Part shown: piece after piece, positions 1 through 11,641 of the stretch | Position numbering within the stretch: position 1 is the stretch's first letter | How the letters are laid out: the number at the start of each line of letters is the position of its first letter | NCBI RefSeq assembly: GCF_003597395.2 | Contig: NC_133778.1 | Location: 28,035,070 to 28,099,069, forward strand | DNA: 64,000 nt | Direction: 5' to 3' | From: Chelonoidis abingdonii | Taxonomy: Eukaryota > Chordata > Testudines > Testudinidae | The notes under the pieces: generated by a model | Told to the model about the DNA's origin: nothing | What the model saw: the letters and a program-made list of their open reading frames with translations, nothing else | Databases searched by the model: none | Position numbers and translations under genes: made by a program

Positions 1-125
1 GGGGCAAGGAGCAGCGAGCTGGGCACATCAGCCCCGGTAACAGCCTGCAGGGCGCGTCCCGGGGGGGGCCCCTTACCCTGCCTGCCCCGGTCCGCCCAGG
101 CGCGGGGGTATCGGTGAAATCCCCG
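1..125. other. GC-rich, CpG-containing segment at window edge
   Basis: About 120 bp of very GC-rich sequence with several CpG dinucleotides and a run of nine G, ending where the minisatellite begins. On the minus strand it holds a splice-donor-like GGCAGG|GTAAGG around 72-83. It could be the edge of a CpG island or first exon of a gene lying left of the window, but no reading frame or partner exon is visible, so no gene is claimed. Confidence 0.3.
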
Positions 126-1365
126 GATCTCAGCCTTCATCACCCCCTACCGACACCCCCTGTGGTATCCGCCCCTATCGCCTCCTACCGACACCCCCTG
201 TAGTGTCCACCCTCATCATCTGGTGCCGACACCCCCTGTGGTGTCCGCCCTCATCATCTGGTACCAACACCCCTGTGGTGTCTGCCCCATCACCCCCTAC
301 CGACACCCCCTCTGGTATCCGCTCCTCATCACCCATCTCTCCCTACCCACACCCCCTGTGGTCTCTGCCCTCATCATCTGGTACCAACACCCCCGTGGTA
401 TCCGCTCCTCATCACCCCATCACTCTCTACCGACACCCCCTGTGGTCTCTACCCTCATCCTCTGGTACTGACACTCCTTGTGGTATCTGCCCCCATCACC
501 TCCTACCCACACCTCCTGTGATGTCCACCCTCATCATCTGGTACCGACACTGCTGTGGTGTCTGCCCTCATCACCCCCTACCGACACCCCCTATGGTCTC
601 CGCCCTCATGATCTGGTACCGAAACCCCTGTGGTATCCACCCCCATCACCTTCTACCCACACTCCCTGTGGTGTCCGCCCTCATCATCTGGTACCGACAC
701 CCCCCGTGGTATCTGCCCCCATCACCTCCTACCCACACCTCCTGTGATGTCCACCCTCATCATCTGGTACCGACACCCCTGTGGTGTCTGCCCCCATCAG
801 ACCCTACCGACACCCCTGTGGTCTCCACCCTTCATCACCCCCTACCGACACCCCCTATGGTCTCCGCCCTCATCATCTGGTACCAAAACCCCTGTGGTAT
901 CCACCCCCATCACCTTCTACCCACACTCCCTGTGGTGTCCGCCCTCATCATCTGGTACCGACACCCCCTGTGGTCTCCGCCCTCGTCACCTCCTACCCAC
1001 ACCCCCTGTGGTATCTGCCCCTCATCACCCCCTATTGACACGCCCTGTGGTATCCGATCCTCATTACTTCCTACCGATACCCCCTGGGGTATCTGCCCCT
1101 CGTCACCCCCTACCGCCTCCCTCTGTAGTATCCGCTCCTTATTACTTCCTACCGACACCCCCTGTAGTGTCCACCCCTCATCACCCCCTACCGACACTCC
1201 CTGTGGTATCCGCCCTCATCATCTGGTACCGACACCCCCTGTGGTGCCTGCCCTCATCACCCCCTACTGACACCCTCTGTGGCATCCGCCCCTTATTACT
1301 TCTTAGCAATACATACTGTGGTATCCGCCCCTCATCACCCCCTACCGATACCCCCTGTGGTATTT
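126..1365. repeat. C-rich minisatellite, about 38-39 bp unit, about 32 copies
   Basis: Tandem units alternate between two types: one around CATCATCTGGTACCGACAC and one around CATCACCCCCTACCGACAC, each followed by CCCCTGTGGTRTCCGCCC. The spacing is about 38 or 39 bp. The two unit types are intermixed, and some differ by small indels or C/T changes. Because the unit contains almost no stop codons, long ORFs open in several frames (for example 203-1270, 355 codons), but these are low-complexity artefacts rich in His, Pro and Ser. The array ends abruptly where the hAT relic begins. Confidence 0.9.
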
Positions 1366-1429
1366 GCATTCAAAAATAAAACAATGTAAAATTTTGGAGC
1401 CTACAAGTCCAATCAGTCCTACTTCTTGT

Positions 1430-1960
1430 TCAGCCAATCACTCAGACAAACAAGTTTGTTTACCTCTGCAGGAGATCATGCTGCCCACTTCTTGTTTACA
1501 ATGTCACCTGAAAGTGAGAACAGGTGTTCTCATGGCACTGTTGAAACTGGTGTCGTAAGATATTTACGTGCCAGATGCACTACAGATTCATATGGCCCTT
1601 CATGCTTCAACCACCATTCCCAAGGACATGCTTCCATACTGATGATGGATTCTGCTTGATAACAATCCAAAGTAGCACAGACAGATGCATGTTCATTTTC
1701 ATTATCTGAGTCAGATATCACCAGCAGAGGTTGATTTTCTTTTTTGGTGGTTCGGGTTCTGTAGTTTCCGCATTGGAGTGTTGCTCTTTTAAGACTTCTG
1801 AAAGCATGCTCCACACCTATCCCTCTCAGATTTTGGAAGGCACTTCAGATTCTTCAATCTTGGATCAAGTGCTATTTTTAGAAATCTCACATTGGTACCT
1901 TCTTTGTGTTTTGTCAAATCTGCAGTGAAAGTGTTCTTAAAACAAACTGTGTTGGGTCAT
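1430..1960 (-). pseudogene. hAT transposase C-terminal fragment (broken)
   Basis: Minus-strand translation gives pieces typical of the end of a hAT (ZBED-like) transposase. There is a degraded LDPR-type stretch followed by KNLKCLPKSERD, an acidic linker (VISDSDNENEH), then a WWLKHEG...LARKYL segment and the dimerisation motif LFSLSGDIVNKK...NKLVCLSDWLNKK. The frame is interrupted by stops and at least one frameshift between these parts (the longest open piece is 1530-1814). Most of the DDE catalytic core is absent. No function is expected. Confidence 0.7.
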
Positions 1961-2074
1961 CATCCAAGACTGCAGGTAAATATATTAAATATATGGCAGC
2001 ATGCAGGTAAAACAGAGCAGAGGACATAAAATTCTCCCCCAAGGAGTTCAATCACAAATGTAATTAACACATTT

Positions 2075-2330
2075 TTTTAACAAGCATCATCAGTATGGAA
2101 GCACGTCCTCTGGAATGGCGGCTGAAGCATGAAGGAGCATATGAAGTTTTAGCATAACTGGCATGTAAATACTGTGCAATGCTGGCTACAAAAGTGCCAT
2201 CCAAATGCCTGTTCTCACTTTCCAGTGACTTTTTAAATAAGAAGAGGGCAGCATTATCTGCTGTAAATGTAAACAAACTTGTTTGTCTTAGTGATTGGCT
2301 GAACAAGACGTAGGACTGAGTGGATTGGTA
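2075..2330 (+). pseudogene. Inverted second copy of the hAT dimerisation segment
   Basis: On the plus strand this stretch encodes the same WRLKHEG...LACKYC...LFSLSSDFLNKK...NKLVCLSDWLNK succession that is found in opposite orientation at about 1430-1640. It has its own stop codons and substitutions, so the two copies have diverged. It forms the right arm of a large imperfect inverted repeat within the hAT relic. Confidence 0.65.
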
Positions 2331-2693
2331 GGCTCTGAAGTTTTACATTGTTTTGGTTTTGAGTGTAGTTATGTAACCAAAACAAATCTACATTTGTAAG
2401 TTTCACTTTCATGACAAAGAGATTAAATTACAGTACAGTATGAGGTGAACTGAAAAATACTATTTCTTTTGTTTATCATTTTTACAGCATAAATGTAATT
2501 AAAATAATGTATACTTTGATTTCAGTTACAACACAGAATACAGTATATATGAAAATGTAGAACAACATTCAAAATATTTAATAAATTTCAATTGGTATTC
2601 TATTGCTTAACAGTACAATTAAACCTGTGATTAATCATGATTAATTTTTTTTAGTTAATCACGTGAGTTAACTGCGATTAATCGACAGCCCTA

Positions 2694-4120
2694 GTAATAT
2701 CCAACCACTAATCAATGAGTATCAGCATCTGTACAAAATCTGCCACAAAGCAGTACTGGGAACTCGATAATATTCTCCACAAATCTGTCACTAATGACAT
2801 CCAGATAGGATTTCACCACTAATTAGCCATTACTGGCACACATACATTTTCTACCAGAAATCATTCAGGACGGCCAGTATGCCATGTTCAGGAAAAATTG
2901 ACCAGAGTTGGCACCTATATTTTGCTTTTGACAGGAAAGGAAATAAGAGCTTCAAAACAAATGTTTTCTCTCACTATCATTTATGCTTAAATTAAGCATC
3001 TGCTAGTCTTGGTCATACCTTTTAGATTGCAAGGGTTATCCTGATTCTCCAACCTCCATGATGTGCATCTTTGGATACTCTGCCTACAGGATTTTGTTTC
3101 CATCTGTACCTGATACAACCTGTGTTATCTAGTCTTGGCTACAGGTCTGACCTAATAAAATAATTAGCTCTGACCAGAGGCATACAAATAAGAAAACAAT
3201 AAAATGCTATGGAGTTCTAAGAATGATGCTGGGACAAGCCAGGAAATATTAAGGCAGTGCTTTTTAAGGAGCAACAATATGCATTGCTGCTGCACCACTT
3301 TAACTGTCAAAGGGGAAGACCTTTCAGCAAAAATTCAATCTAATCTTACCTGAGTTATTCTGGCATGTCACAGTTCATCACCATGGTAGCAACTGGGCTG
3401 TGCCAAACAGTTGATTATATCATAGCATGAATCAACCAAGATCGGGTGGCATGTCTGAATAGAAAAGGCAAATTTTCCATGCACAAAATCAGAAATGACA
3501 GGAAAAGAAATGCAGAGAGAGAGAGTGTATTTTGCACAGTTTTCTGGAATATGGCAGTATTCAGAGTTAAATTAATTTGGAGCCCGATCTTGCAGTTCAT
3601 TTTAAAGAAAAATTCTACTGAAGCCAATGGGAGATTTCCTCCACAAGGGAAATCATTTTGAGCCTTTTAGGTTTTTAAAGAAATGCTCTTAGAATGCTTC
3701 GGAAAGCCCAAGACACTCAGACCTCTCTCACTTTTACAGTATTTCCTGCTGTTTGGAAGTAACATCAATTACATGCTACAATGTGTAATTTTGCTTTAAG
3801 TAGTATTGTTACAGACAAACATAAAAGCAGAGACAAAAGAGTTAGGACACATGAGAAGGAAAGAAACACTAGTTTTTTAGATGAGATCTGAAAATAGTAT
3901 GAAAGTCAATGTGGCAAAGAGATATAGGAAACCTGTTCCAGATGGCAAGACCTACAAAGGAGAAGGATCTTGGCTCCAACAGTGGCAAGTCTGTATGAAA
4001 TGCTAGAAGGGTGATCAGTGCTAGATGAAAGGAGAGAAACAATCAGGAAGAAGATGAAATTTCCTGTAGTAGGCACTGCTGAGGGAGAACGTCCAGAATA
4101 GAACAGGAAGTTAGTGAAAC
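2694..4120. other. No gene recognised
   Basis: AT-rich sequence without a plausible coding exon, RNA gene or clear full repeat. Around 3580-3640 is a short stretch resembling the dispersed palindromic repeat described elsewhere (core TGAAGCCAATGGGAG). The part from about 3830 continues in character across the inverted-repeat element at 4124-5073 and may be an older repeat split by it. Confidence 0.5.
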
Positions 4121-4123
4121 TAA

Positions 4124-4631
4124 GGGTATGTCTACACTGGCAAGTTTCTGTGCCACAAGTTATACCATTTTTTATTAAAATGCTGGAATTAAACCACTGT
4201 TGTGTCTCCACACTGTGCTCCTTGTGACGCTGGAGTGCATTCACATTAGCAGGTCTTGCAATAGCAAAGACAGCAGTGCATTGTAGTAGGTATCCTACTG
4301 TGCAACTGGCCACAGGGTGCTTTGGGAAGGGTTTGCAATGTCTCATGGGGCAGGCACAGCATCACATGACACAGGTTTCCCAATCCTATTGTTCCACCGG
4401 CATCCTACTACACTGCCAGCTGCTTTTCAACTGAAGTGGATGGGGGAAAGTGTGTGACAGGAAGAGACTGTGTGTATGGAGGGAAGGAGAGAGACTGTGT
4501 GTTTTGGGGGACAGAAAGTGTAGTTGTAAGTTCAGACAGCAGCAGGAAGCAATCAGTCCTGAGGCAGGGAGAAGGGGAAACCCTGCCATCAGTCCCTGCC
4601 TCCCTCCCTGGGCTCTCTGCACAGCGATCGT

Positions 4632-4665
<34 letters not shown>

Positions 4666-5073
4666 CCCTCTGTGTTCAACAACACAAGCATTCCACATTA
4701 ACAGTTTGCTTTGTGTCCCAGAGCAGATGAGCACAGCACACAACAGCTGTCAGAAATGGTGCTTTGAAAGGGGAGGGACACACGTCTCCAGGGCAGCTGA
4801 GTTCAAAACAATGAGCAGAGTGGTCACTTGAGGCATTATGGATCAGCTCCAGAGGCCAATTACAAAGCAGAGAGCAATCAAGTATCTACACTGGCAATAG
4901 AGTGCAGGAGCCTCTGTGCAAATAGCCTTACAAATCTCGTCTAGGGTTTTTTTTTACAGGGCTGCAACTGAGGAGTTTCTGTGCACAAAGTGGCTTGGCA
5001 GTTTGTACATGTCTGCAGTTTGAGTGCAAAAAGCTGCTTTACTGCACAGAAACTTGCCAGTGTAGACAAGCCC
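4124..5073. mobile_element. 950-bp inverted-repeat DNA element with TAA duplication
   Basis: The left end GGGTATGTCTACACTGGCAA and the right end, ending in CCAGTGTAGACAAGCCC, are inverted repeats about 30 bp long that continue into AGTTTCTGTGC. Both sides carry TAA (4121-4123 and 5074-5076), a 3-bp duplication that fits PIF/Harbinger-type transposition. There is no transposase ORF, so it is non-autonomous. It contains a CT/CA microsatellite near its middle. Confidence 0.75.
4632..4666. repeat. (CT)n(CA)n microsatellite
   Basis: About ten CT repeats pass directly into about eight CA repeats. The tract lies inside the 950-bp inverted-repeat element and gives rise to spurious Ser/Leu/His/Thr-rich ORFs on both strands. 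Confidence 0.95.
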
Positions 5074-5437
5074 TAAGGATGGAGCTGGTGTGGTTTTACT
5101 TTGCATATGACAGCTAGACACTCGGAGAGGTTTCTGACAAGGGAGTGGCAGTACTGCAAGCAAAGGGAGGTGAAGGAATAGATGAGAATTTCAGCAGAGG
5201 CAGGCAAGTCAATGGCATGCATAATGTTGTGGGGCTTGTCAAAAGCAGATGTCCAAGCCAGGAGATGTAGGAGGGAAAAGTCATCTAAGTCAAGGATGAT
5301 GACAAAATTACAGACAAACAACACGAATGAGAGGCAATCAGGCAAATGAGAGGTGTTAGGGAAGAAAGGAGAAAGGAGATGAAGTTGTGCTTTCCCAGGA
5401 AAAACATTCCTATCTTTAAGACATTTAGCTTAAGGAA

Positions 5438-5846
5438 CAGGGTGACCATATGTCCCATTTTGGCCGGAACAATCCCTTTTTTAAACTCTGTTTCGACCAT
5501 CCTGACTTTTTTGGCAAACATGGGCATTTGTCCCGTTTGCTCAGTTGGGGTTCAGAGGATTGTGCAGGGGGGCCAGCAGTGATGTTAGCCCTGGATGCGG
5601 GGAGTGGGGACAGGGCTCTGGTGGGGGGCGGCAGGGCTTGAGCAAGCAGTGATGTCAGCCCCGGCCTTTGGGAAATATGGTCACCCTATCTTGTATGTGC
5701 GTCGCTGCTTATCCAAGCCCTGCCTGCCCCATGCGTGGGAAGGGGGGCTCCGACTAGTGGCTCAATCCAGTCCCATAGTGTGGGAGAGGGCTCAGGCCAG
5801 CCCCGTGCAGTGTCCTGTTTTCCCTTTGGGAAATATGGTCACCATA
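5438..5846. mobile_element. hAT non-autonomous element (409 bp)
   Basis: It begins CAGGGTGACCATATG and ends with the imperfect inverse ATATGGTCACCATA. It is flanked by a perfect 8-bp duplication TTAAGGAA (5430-5437 and 5847-5854). A second copy of the right terminus (GGGAAATATGGTCACC) occurs internally at about 5669-5684, so the right end has been duplicated or one element inserted beside another. Confidence 0.75.
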
Positions 5847-6174
5847 TTAAGGAAGGAAGTTGAGAGAAAGCCACATGTTTACAGAGTCAAAGCAGACAGA
5901 GAGGATGGAATAATTTAAAGTTTTAAAACCATATGTGCAGTAGAGTATCCTCACTGTAAAGATGATAACTACAGTTATCAGTAAAAATAATAAATTGGAG
6001 AGAGAAGTAAGAGTATGTCTTTACTGCAGTTAGCCCAGATGATTGGCACCTGGAGTTAGCCTCTCCTGATGTGAGCAACCACACTGCAAAGTCCTACCTG
6101 AGTTATGGTGCGCTCAATGACTGCATCCACAGGACTTCCGTGAGCACAGCCAATGGTTCTTAATGTAAGAGGAT

Positions 6175-7330
6175 TGTTGGACCCTTACTAAAATTTAGCG
6201 GGGGAGGTTGGTTGGCCATTTCCTAGTATCAAAGAAAGGGGAAGGGTCAATGGGAAACCAGGACCCTGAGACTGACAGTTCCCACGGGCAATGGGGAGAA
6301 GCCAATGCTCCAGGTCAGCCTGATTGACAGGGCAGGCAGGCTAATGAGGGAGTCAGGAAGCCAGAGGTCCCGTCCTCCACGTGAGCTGGAGCTGCCAGAC
6401 CAGAGTGGGGCTGAGCTAAGGAGAGAGCAGGATCCTGAGCTGCACCAGAGCCAAAGCAAACCAGAGAAGCAGCCTGAGTTAAACTGAGCAGAGCAGCCCA
6501 GCAGCAGGGCCAGAGAAGCAGCCCAGAGAGCTGTACTGAGAGCAGAGCTGCAGCAACCGAGACCAGAGAAGCAGCCCAGGGAGCTGCACTGGAGGCTGAG
6601 CAACAGCAGCATGAGAGCTGAGACAGAGTGGAAGTGGGGCTGGAGCTGTCTGGAACCAGGTGCAGTGAGTGGCTGGGACGCATGAGGGGGACCTTGGGCA
6701 GCAGACCCAGTGCAGGGAGATGCTCCCAGCCAAGAGGGCTTGCAGGCCAGACTTGGAGGGGGTTCGTAACCCCGATGGGACCAGAGGTGATGTGGGGAGA
6801 CAATACTGGGAAGAAGGGTCCTGCCACCAAGAGCCTGAAGGCATATGACCACCACCAGAGCAAGAGTCTGACCTGCAGCATCCCTGACCTGGCACATGTG
6901 AGGAACAGGCTGTGAACTTCCCTTACATTCCAGAGACAGCTGTTTGTGATGTCCCCATGCCACAGAGGGGGGTTACGTTTCCCTTTAACTTTTCCCATTT
7001 TTTCTTTATTTTTTAAAATTGATTGCTGTTTAATAAATTGTATTTCCTTGAACTATATGCAGTGAACAGTGGGTCAAGGAAGCATCCAGAGTGGAGTGAG
7101 TATCCCAGAGTGGGGACAATCTAGCCCTGTCATAAAAGACTACAACAAGATAGGGGATCAAGCCCCACAGGAATCCTTATGGGATTATGAGGACTCTGCC
7201 GTATAGAAGTGTGGAAGGGGAGTCCTCAAGGTCAGGCAGGCCTCTGGGTTAAGGGAGTGGGAGTGAGGGCTCAGATCCTTTCACTAGCCAATTCCACTAG
7301 GGTAGTGCAAAAGCCAGGAAATTCCCAACA
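6175..7330 (+). mobile_element. LTR-like repeat block (possible retroviral LTR)
   Basis: The block starts TGTTGGACCC and ends ATTCCCAACA, giving TG...CA ends with a short inverted terminal match. A polyadenylation signal AATAAA sits at 7032-7037, followed by about 290 bp that would be the R/U5 side. The 5' two thirds is purine-rich with repeated CAGAGAAGCAGCCCAG-like motifs. I could not find a matching target duplication at both sides, so the exact limits and the retroviral assignment are tentative. Long minus-strand ORFs here (6247-6998) look like composition artefacts. Confidence 0.45.
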
Positions 7331-7753
7331 ATAGCAGGACCATTCCCCCGCTTATACTTATGCTGCAGTAAGCTGAGCCACTCTACGATTCTTTTCCAGT
7401 GAAATGTGGGAGAACTGCTCTTTCCTTTTGAGCACAGGGGGGAAATTGGGGGAACACACTGGAGGACTATCAAAGCTTGAGTGATTTAGTCCAAGTGCTG
7501 ACTGCAAAGTGGGTGGGTTACCAGCCTGAATGAAAGCAGAACCTGGGCTCTACCCCCAAGCTGGGCCAGCTAGCCTGGGCTGAGTTGCAAGCACCACTAA
7601 ACTCAGGTGAGAGGTTTTTGTGTGTGAATGGGAGGAGTTTAGGGGCAACATCCTAAAGGACAAACATACCCTAAAAGGCAAAGAGCCAAAACCTGAACTC
7701 CAAGAAGGAGATGTCTTGACACAGTGAAGGACTCACCTAACATTTGTCTATGG

Positions 7754-7913
7754 CAGTGATTCTCAACCTGCAGCCCCATCAGCACACAGCTGTAGCCCAT
7801 GTGGCATCCTCAAGGCCATACAGGTAATGTATATATATAGTGTGTGGATGAGGCCCACATAACACACGGAGAGATGCATATGTGGCCTATAATGGTAAAT
7901 AGGTTGAGAACTG
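7754..7913. mobile_element. hAT (Charlie-like) short element
   Basis: The left end CAGTGATTCTCAACCTG and right end TAGGTTGAGAACTG form imperfect terminal inverted repeats of the kind used by Charlie-like hAT elements. No clean 8-bp duplication is visible. An AT-rich stretch (TATATATATA) lies in the middle. Confidence 0.6.
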
Positions 7914-7916
7914 CTC

Positions 7917-8085
7917 AGTGGCGCTGGAACATTTTTAATAGTGGGGGTGCTGAAAGCCAGCCCCCTTACCGCTGTCCACTCTCTCCCTCCTCCGCCCCCC
8001 TGCTGAGGCTGGGAGCCTGGGCATGCGGGGTGGCAGCCAGGACCCCGGACCGGCAACTTGAGACCCCCTAGTTCCTGCGCCTATA
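7917..8085. mobile_element. GC-rich hAT-like fragment
   Basis: The stretch opens with GTGGCGCTGGAACATTTTTA and closes with TAGTTCCTGCGCC, so its ends contain inverse GGCGCTGGAAC/GTTCCTGCGCC motifs about 12 bp long. The interior is C-rich on the plus strand. Target duplications are not clear. Confidence 0.4.
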
Positions 8086-8089
8086 GAAC

Positions 8090-10560
8090 CGCTGGGCTAT
8101 GGGGAATATTTTCAAAGGTCCAAAAGGAGTTGGACACTCCTCTTTTTGCCTTTCTAAATCTCCCTCCTCCGTCCATTTCAACTTCTCAGATAGGGACACA
8201 GGAACTATATAAGATGAGAGCAGGAGCATGGGACTCACACAGCCTCACAGACTTCACAGGACAATTATAAACTCTAACATTAACATTCAACAGCAACAAA
8301 AAGACTGAAAATTATTTTAATAATGGGAGTGCCAAACATTTTAAAAGGCTCTTACAGTCTGCCAGTGCCGGATACATTTGTCAGACTATATAGATGTTTT
8401 CAGGGCCAGTTAGCATTTGTAGTCAGTGGTCATGGGTCACAAGAAAAATTTGATCTTTGCAGTCTCGGACTCCATTGGCTGAAGCTGTCAGACCAAGCTA
8501 TCACTGTAGTTCAATTAGCTCAGTACTGCAAACACAGGAAGCCCCACTGAGGGCTGGAAATAGAATGCTAATATGCTGCCTCATCTTGCAGACCCAGCTA
8601 TGTCATTCCTCAGAGCTATGTTTTTAAATAGATGGACTTAGCCATAAAAGAGAGGGATGGTTTTCTTTTGACATCCCTGGAATATTTCTTATAGGATATA
8701 TTCTCCACTCTGTGAATGGAGGAATTTTGGCAAACTATACAACCGTATAACATCTGTTAGCAAGAGTGAATATAGAGGTTTGCTATACCTGTGATGAAAA
8801 TGTGAAATGATAGCTGAGGAATGCTGAGTGTTGATGTTGAGCAGCAGGTAGTAATTTACATTGATTTATTTTCCTGTATATAAAAGAATGTTTCTTAGTA
8901 AATCTACACAGCATTCATGAGGACCTGAGCCAGTATTGACTGAATTTGGCAAAGATTTCCATTGACTTCAATGACAGTTAGATTGAGCCCTGATGGAGTC
9001 ATCCTGTTGACTTAAGCCAGTAAGGACTACTTACATAAGGAAACGTAGCAGGATTCGGCAATATTACAAACAAGTGTCTGGATCATGGCCCATGTCTGAA
9101 AATCCTCACCCTCCTTGAGAGTACAGCTCCCTTCATTCTTTCAGATATGGAACTGAGAATTAGCAGTGCCAGGAAAGCTATGTACTTATAGCCAAAGAAA
9201 TGCTCTAAAAAGAGAAAATGTGGTTACAATTTATTCCATCTGCAGTATTTTTAAGGAAAACTCTAAGATAATATAAAAGATATTCTCATCACTGTTCCTG
9301 AAATGAGTATGGGTTTGATCCAAAGCACATTGAAATCAGTGGCACATTTTTATTTATAAAAATGTCTCGTGCTTAAAGCAGCTTTGACGTTTTCATTGCT
9401 ATGAATTGGGAACTGAATACTCTCAGTCCTCCTGCACATCAAGGGCTGGGCATCCTGCTGAGAAATACAATGCCGTATTATTATAATTGTAGTGTTAGCC
9501 TTCACAGATGGTGGACTTACTAATTGTGGGGATTTGGGCAATACTGCATATTGGTTGATTGCTGGAGATGTGCCCATCTTGACTTACAGAGATTTAAATT
9601 ATCCTACTATTTTCCCAGCTATATCACTAAAATATTGTAGAAAGAACATTAACTGTGTTGAACATCTTTAAGTTACCAATAGACTATAAATAGCTACATA
9701 TGCTTCACTGTTTAAAAATCCTCAATACATTGTAACCAAATGCAGATATTAAAATAGTGATAGGTATTTGAAAAAACTATTATTGCTCTGGCAGTATGTG
9801 CCTGCCTAGAACACCCCACTGTGCTAAAAAGATGCAGCTCCTGCTGGGAAAAGGCTCAGTGGCGTCTGTTGCCTTATCTAGCTAGAATAGAAGTTGGAGA
9901 AAAATTTGAACATAAACCATAAGTCATTTAGTGCAGTATGAACAACACTTGCTCTGGAAAGAAATATTGGGTATTATATACATGGTACGTACTTTTTATA
10001 GTTTGCCTTTGCCATTATTTTCAAGAGAGCTGAGAGACATCTAGTGGACAGGATTCTTAGTTAAACAGCTTAATTTCCCTTACAGGATCCACCTTATCTG
10101 ACAGTGCTTCCACATTGTAAGATTGTACTTTGAAGGCAAAAATTCTCAGTTGATACAATATAGTCAATTTTTTCATACAGTGGCTTCAATACTCTGAGTC
10201 ACCAAAGCCTTTACTACATCAGTCAAACAGGAAAGAAAGGTTCAAGGAGAGATTTATGCCATTATGGCCTGCTCCAAAGAATACTGTCATTAAAGGAAAG
10301 ACTCTTGTTTCAGTCAGGCCCTGAATATGTTCCACAGAAAACTTAGATAACTGTATCACTAGTCTGAGTAACTCCTATGTGACTTGATCTGATTATATAC
10401 ATAAGGGATTCAGCAAACTGACAACATCAAGAAGGCTGAGGAGTTTAATGCATAGTGTGTTTGTCTTCAGTAAAAAACTTAACAGTGATAAGATCCTCAA
10501 CACAATATTAACAACAAGGGTGGGGGGAGAAAAGCAAGTCAAAACAGGGAAAGAACAGGT
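8090..10560. other. No gene recognised
   Basis: Ordinary AT-rich intergenic sequence. A short piece near 8928-9000 (CATTGACTTCAATGACAG) belongs to the dispersed palindromic repeat type. Small ORFs at 8323-8550 and 9350-9577 show no recognisable domain and no splice context that supports an exon. Confidence 0.5.
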
Positions 10561-10888
10561 TAAAGAATATTACATAAGAACATAAGAATGGCTGTACTGG
10601 GTCAGACCTAAGGTCCATCTAGCCCAGTATCCTGTCTACCGACAATGGCCAATGGCAGGTGCCCCAGAGGGAGTGAACCCAACAGGCAATGATCAAGTGA
10701 TTTCTCTCCTGCCATCCATCTCCACCCTCTGACAAACAGAGGCTAGGGACACACTTCCTTACCCATCCTGGCTAATATCCATTTACGGACTTAACCTCCA
10801 TGAATTTATCCAGTTCTCTTTTAAATGCTGTTATAGTCCTAGCCTTCACAACCTCCTCAGGCAAGGAGTTCCACAAGTTGACTATGCG

Positions 10889-11641
10889 CTATGTGAAAAA
10901 GAACTTCCTTTTATTTGTTTTAAACCTGCTGCCCATTAATTTCATTTGGTGGCCCCTACTTCTTGTATTATGGGAACAAGTAAATAACTTTTCCTTATTT
11001 ACTTTCTGTACATCACTCATGATTTTATATACCTCTGTCATATCCCCCCTTAGTCTCCACTTTTCCAAGTTGAAAAGTCCTAGCCTCTTTAATCTCTCTT
11101 CATATGGGACCCGTTCCAAACCCCTAATCATTTTAGTTGCCCTTCTCTGAACCTTTTCTAATGCCAGTATATCTTTTTTGAGATGAGGAGACCACATCTG
11201 TACACAGTATTCAAGATGTGAGCCTACTTTGGATTTTTATAAGGGCAATAAGATAATCTCAGTCTTATTTTCTATCCCCTTTTTAATGATTCCTAACATC
11301 CTGTTTGCTTTTTTGACTGCCACTGCATACTGCATTGATGTCTTTAGAGAACTATCCACAATAACTTCAAGATCTTTTTCTTGTTTACTATCATTTGCAA
11401 ACTTTGCCACCTCACTTTTTACCCGCTTCTCTAGATCATTTATGAATAAGTTGAATAGGATTGGTCCTAGGACTGACCCTTGGGGAATACCATTTGTTAC
11501 CCCTCTCCATTCTGAGAATTTACCGTTTATTCCTACCCTTTGTTCCCTGTCTTTTAACCAGTTCTCAATCCATGAAAGGATCTTCCCTCTTATCCCATGA
11601 CAATTTAATTTACGTAAGTCTTTGGTGAGAGACCTAGTCAA
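10889..11641 (-). pseudogene. CR1 ORF2 reverse transcriptase C-terminal remnant
   Basis: The minus strand encodes IENWLKDREQRVGINGKFSE, then GIPQGSVLGPILFNLFINDL (about 11437-11500), a classic CR1 reverse transcriptase block. Next comes SEVAKFAND, where the catalytic FADD motif is changed to FAND. The sequence then jumps to KDLEVIVDSSLKTSMQ, skipping residues normally present. After a stop and frameshift the tail [20 protein letters not shown]...LKRLGLFNLEKWRLRGD follows (10889-11197). The lost residue, deletion and stops make it non-functional. Confidence 0.85.

Larger units (their letters stand above)
1366..2693 (-). mobile_element. hAT DNA transposon relic, one end truncated
   Basis: Read on the minus strand, the element starts near 2693 with a terminus made of GATTAATCG/AGTTAAC-type palindromic motifs after GGGCTGTCGATTAATCGC. 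It continues leftward to about 1366, where it is cut off inside the minisatellite, so its second terminus is missing. It carries two inverted copies of a segment coding for the hAT transposase C-terminal (dimerisation) region, near 1376-1640 (minus) and 2075-2350 (plus). The overall length and stop codons mark it as non-autonomous and decayed. Confidence 0.75.

Noticed and set aside
126..1365. CRISPR-like array (regular repeats of about 38 bp)
   Set aside because: The repeats are directly tandem with no unique spacers and vary by point changes; this is a eukaryotic minisatellite.
203..1379. Long overlapping ORFs (up to 355 codons) in the first kilobase
   Set aside because: They are produced by a tandem 38-39 bp unit without stop codons; several frames are open at once and the peptide is low-complexity.
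6247..6998. Overlapping minus-strand ORFs of 138-238 codons
   Set aside because: They fall in a purine-rich LTR-like block; three frames are open together and the peptides are Ser/Leu/Cys-rich with no domain.
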